Assembly: GCA_045638685.1 (NCBI GenBank)
Contig: JAZUBT010000030.1
Span: 1-23,573 of the forward strand
Direction of reading: 5' to 3'
DNA length: 23,573 nt
Source of the DNA: SIG673 sp045638685
GTDB taxonomy: Bacteria > Bacillota > Clostridia > Oscillospirales > CAG-272
In this document: positions 22,266-23,573 of the stretch, one piece after another
Position numbering within the stretch: the stretch's first letter is position 1
Layout: every line of letters starts with the position of its first letter
Position numbers and translations under genes: made by a program
Notes under the pieces: model-generated
The model's input: only the letters and a program-made list of their open reading frames with translations
Told to the model about the DNA's origin: nothing
Databases searched by the model: none

Positions 22266-22426
22266 GTGTTTTTTGTTTTAAAACGGCTTGTCATTTACAA
22301 AAAATTCCTTTTATCATTTTTGGAAATTCTTTTCGGAAATCCGCCGTTTGTTGCCGCAAAAAACAAACAATATTTCAGCAAAGAACGAATAATAAAAAAA
22401 TTATTCAAGACTTATTTATATTTTTG

Positions 22427-22435
22427 TGCTATACT
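22427..22435 (+). promoter_or_regulatory. possible extended -10 promoter of the ABC transporter genes
   Basis: TGC followed by TATACT, with no -35 box at standard spacing (TTCAAG at 22404-22409 is 20 nt away). It lies about 75 bp upstream of the ATPase start. Confidence 0.4.
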
Positions 22436-22451
22436 ACTTATGTATATCTAT

Positions 22452-22476
22452 ATATCATATCAATATTATATGATAT
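22452..22476. repeat. AT-rich inverted repeat upstream of the ABC transporter genes
   Basis: ATATCATAT (22452-22460) and ATATGATAT (22468-22476) are exact inverted copies separated by 7 bp. It sits between the possible promoter and the ribosome binding site and could be an operator. Confidence 0.6.
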
Positions 22477-22510
22477 TAAAACTTAAAAATAACAAAAGGA
22501 ATACTCCAAA

Positions 22511-23458
22511 ATGTTAAAAGTCGAAAATTTAGTAAAAAAATTCGGAGACAAATATGCGGTAAACGATATTTCCTTCTCTATCGGAGACGGCGAGATAGTC
22601 GGATTTCTCGGTCCTAACGGCTCGGGAAAAACTACTACCATGAATATTATAACCGGATTCCTCTCCTACACCTCCGGAACGGTTACGGTAAACGGCTACG
22701 AAATACTCGAAAACCCTACCGAAGCCAAAAAGTATATCGGATACCTCCCCGACCAGCCGCCGCTTTATCCGGAAATGACCGTTAAGGAATATCTTAACTT
22801 TGTCTATGATCTTAAGGGCTGCACGCTTAACAGACAAAAGCATATAATGGAAATCTGCGAAATTACCAAAATCGTGGATATACGCGGTAGGCTTATCAAA
22901 AACCTTTCAAAGGGATTTTCGCAGCGCGTGGGAATAGCGCAGGCGCTTATAGGAAATCCGAAGATAATTCTTCTGGACGAGCCCACCGTAGGCCTCGATC
23001 CGAAGCAGATAATAGAGATAAGAAGTCTTATAAGAGCGCTCGGCCGCGACCACACCGTTATAATCAGCACACATATTCTTTCCGAGGTCCAGGCAGTCTG
23101 CGACAGAATACTTATAATGAACAAGGGCCGTCTTGCCGCCGACGAGTACACCGATGAGCTTACCAACCTCATGGAAGGCACAAAGCGAGTTCTCGCGGAG
23201 ATCTGCGGAAACAAAAAGACCGTTCTCGAGGCACTGCGCTCCATGGACTGCGTTTCTTATGCGGAAAGCGGAAAGGAAATCCCCGGAACAGACGCGTATC
23301 TTTACAAAATCGAAAGCAAGGACGGAGCCGATATCCGCAAGGAGATATTCGCACTCTGCGCCGAGAAAAACATGCCGATCATAGGTATGGAAACGGTAAG
23401 CGCGTCTCTTGAGGACGTATTCCTTAATCTTACACATAAACAGCGAGAAAGAAGGTAA
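22511..23458 (+). CDS. ABC transporter ATP-binding protein, GldA-like
   Basis: 315 residues. All ABC motifs are present: Walker A GPNGSGKTT at 34-42, signature LSKGFSQR at 132-139, Walker B IILLDEP at 152-158, and switch His H188 in ISTHIL. The typical GYLPDQPPLYPEMTVKEYL segment (77-95) and the ~100-residue C-terminal extension ending in SLEDVFLNLT are those of exporter-type ATPases of the GldA/NatA group. The next gene, a permease starting 8 nt after the stop, has the GldF-like opening, which supports assigning the pair to that transporter type. In Bacteroidetes GldA serves gliding; in Clostridia such operons are common and their substrate is unknown. AAAGGA about 10 nt before the ATG supports the start. 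Confidence 0.9.
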   Translation: MLKVENLVKKFGDKYAVNDISFSIGDGEIVGFLGPNGSGKTTTMNIITGFLSYTSGTVTVNGYEILENPTEAKKYIGYLPDQPPLYPEMTVKEYLNFVYDLKGCTLNRQKHIMEICEITKIVDIRGRLIKNLSKGFSQRVGIAQALIGNPKIILLDEPTVGLDPKQIIEIRSLIRALGRDHTVIISTHILSEVQAVCDRILIMNKGRLAADEYTDELTNLMEGTKRVLAEICGNKKTVLEALRSMDCVSYAESGKEIPGTDAYLYKIESKDGADIRKEIFALCAEKNMPIIGMETVSASLEDVFLNLTHKQRERR

Positions 23459-23465
23459 AAGCAAA

Positions 23466-23573
23466 ATGACAGCCATATACAAGCGTGAATTATATTCCTT
23501 TTTCACCACTCCCATAGGATACGTTTACGTGGCTATGTTCTGGGCGGTGTCGAGCTTTGCTTTCTGCGTTACC
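23466..23573 (+). CDS. ABC-2 type permease, GldF-like (5' end only)
   Basis: Only the first 36 codons are in the window. They read MTAIYKRELYSFFTTPIGYV, then a hydrophobic first helix, and no stop before the right edge. KREL-x-S-[YF]-F-x-[ST]-P-[IL]-G-Y is the hallmark start of GldF-type ABC-2 permeases. GAAGG overlapping the ATPase stop serves as ribosome site, indicating translational coupling. A GldG-like substrate-binding partner would be expected downstream, either fused or as a separate gene. Confidence 0.82.
   Translation, partial: MTAIYKRELYSFFTTPIGYVYVAMFWAVSSFAFCVT

Larger units (their letters stand above)
22200..22510. other. divergent intergenic region between nagB and ABC transporter genes
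   Basis: 311 bp, strongly AT-rich. It holds the nagB promoter and palindrome, a possible plus-strand promoter with extended -10 TGC-TATACT (22427-22435), and the inverted repeat at 22452-22476. Short open frames on the plus strand cross it without a ribosome site and are not called. Confidence 0.55.

Overview
The window looks like a chromosomal segment from an anaerobic, low-to-mid GC Gram-positive bacterium of class Clostridia, probably a gut-type lineage. This is inferred from a single-chain pyruvate:ferredoxin oxidoreductase, the paired radical-SAM/DUF2344 genes typical of Clostridia, an adjacent DUF421 (YetF-like)/DUF4363 pair, AGGAGG-type ribosome binding sites and near-consensus sigma-A promoters (TTGACA-N17-TATAAT and close variants). 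I see no rRNA, tRNA, CRISPR array, transposase, integrase or phage gene.

Layout. 1-1258 (-): a membrane protein, cut by the left edge, with DUF2812-like features and a tail of 16-residue repeats. 1367-1888 (-): a SLOG/YpsA-like nucleotide-binding protein. 1898-2274: an intergenic stretch with five copies of a DnaA-box-like element. 2275-3810 (-): comM/yifB. 4135-5964 (+): typA/bipA, with a textbook promoter and terminator. 6120-6794 (-): a five-helix CmpB-like membrane protein. 6889-6942: an 18-bp tandem repeat. 6948-8720 (-): a fused GT8 glycosyltransferase/PlsC-type acyltransferase. 9097-9351 (+): a small Asn/Gln-repeat protein. 9786-13478 (+): rlmB behind a long leader, then a large membrane protein that looks like a P1B-type ATPase without its catalytic motifs. 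13604-16065 (+): the overlapping radical-SAM and DUF2344 pair. 16072-17125 (-): the DUF421/DUF4363 pair. 17438-21097 (+): pyruvate:ferredoxin oxidoreductase. 21489-22199 (-): nagB. 22511-23573 (+): the ATPase and the first 36 codons of the permease of a GldA/GldF-like ABC transporter.

How the genes fit together. Most of the window is core housekeeping: ribosome-associated GTPase and 23S rRNA methylation (typA, rlmB), central fermentative metabolism (PFOR), amino-sugar catabolism (nagB) and DNA uptake/processing (comM). Between these sit poorly described membrane or envelope genes: the GT8-acyltransferase fusion, the CmpB-like protein, the degenerate P-type ATPase-like protein and the repeat-tailed membrane protein.

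The strongest candidates for something undescribed are the catalytically degenerate P1B-ATPase-like protein with a roughly 410-residue acidic N-terminal tail, co-directional with rlmB, and the two-enzyme GT8-PlsC polypeptide. The DnaA-box-like cluster between a SLOG gene and comM is the most interesting non-coding signal. All functional statements rest on motif recognition by eye; no database search was possible.
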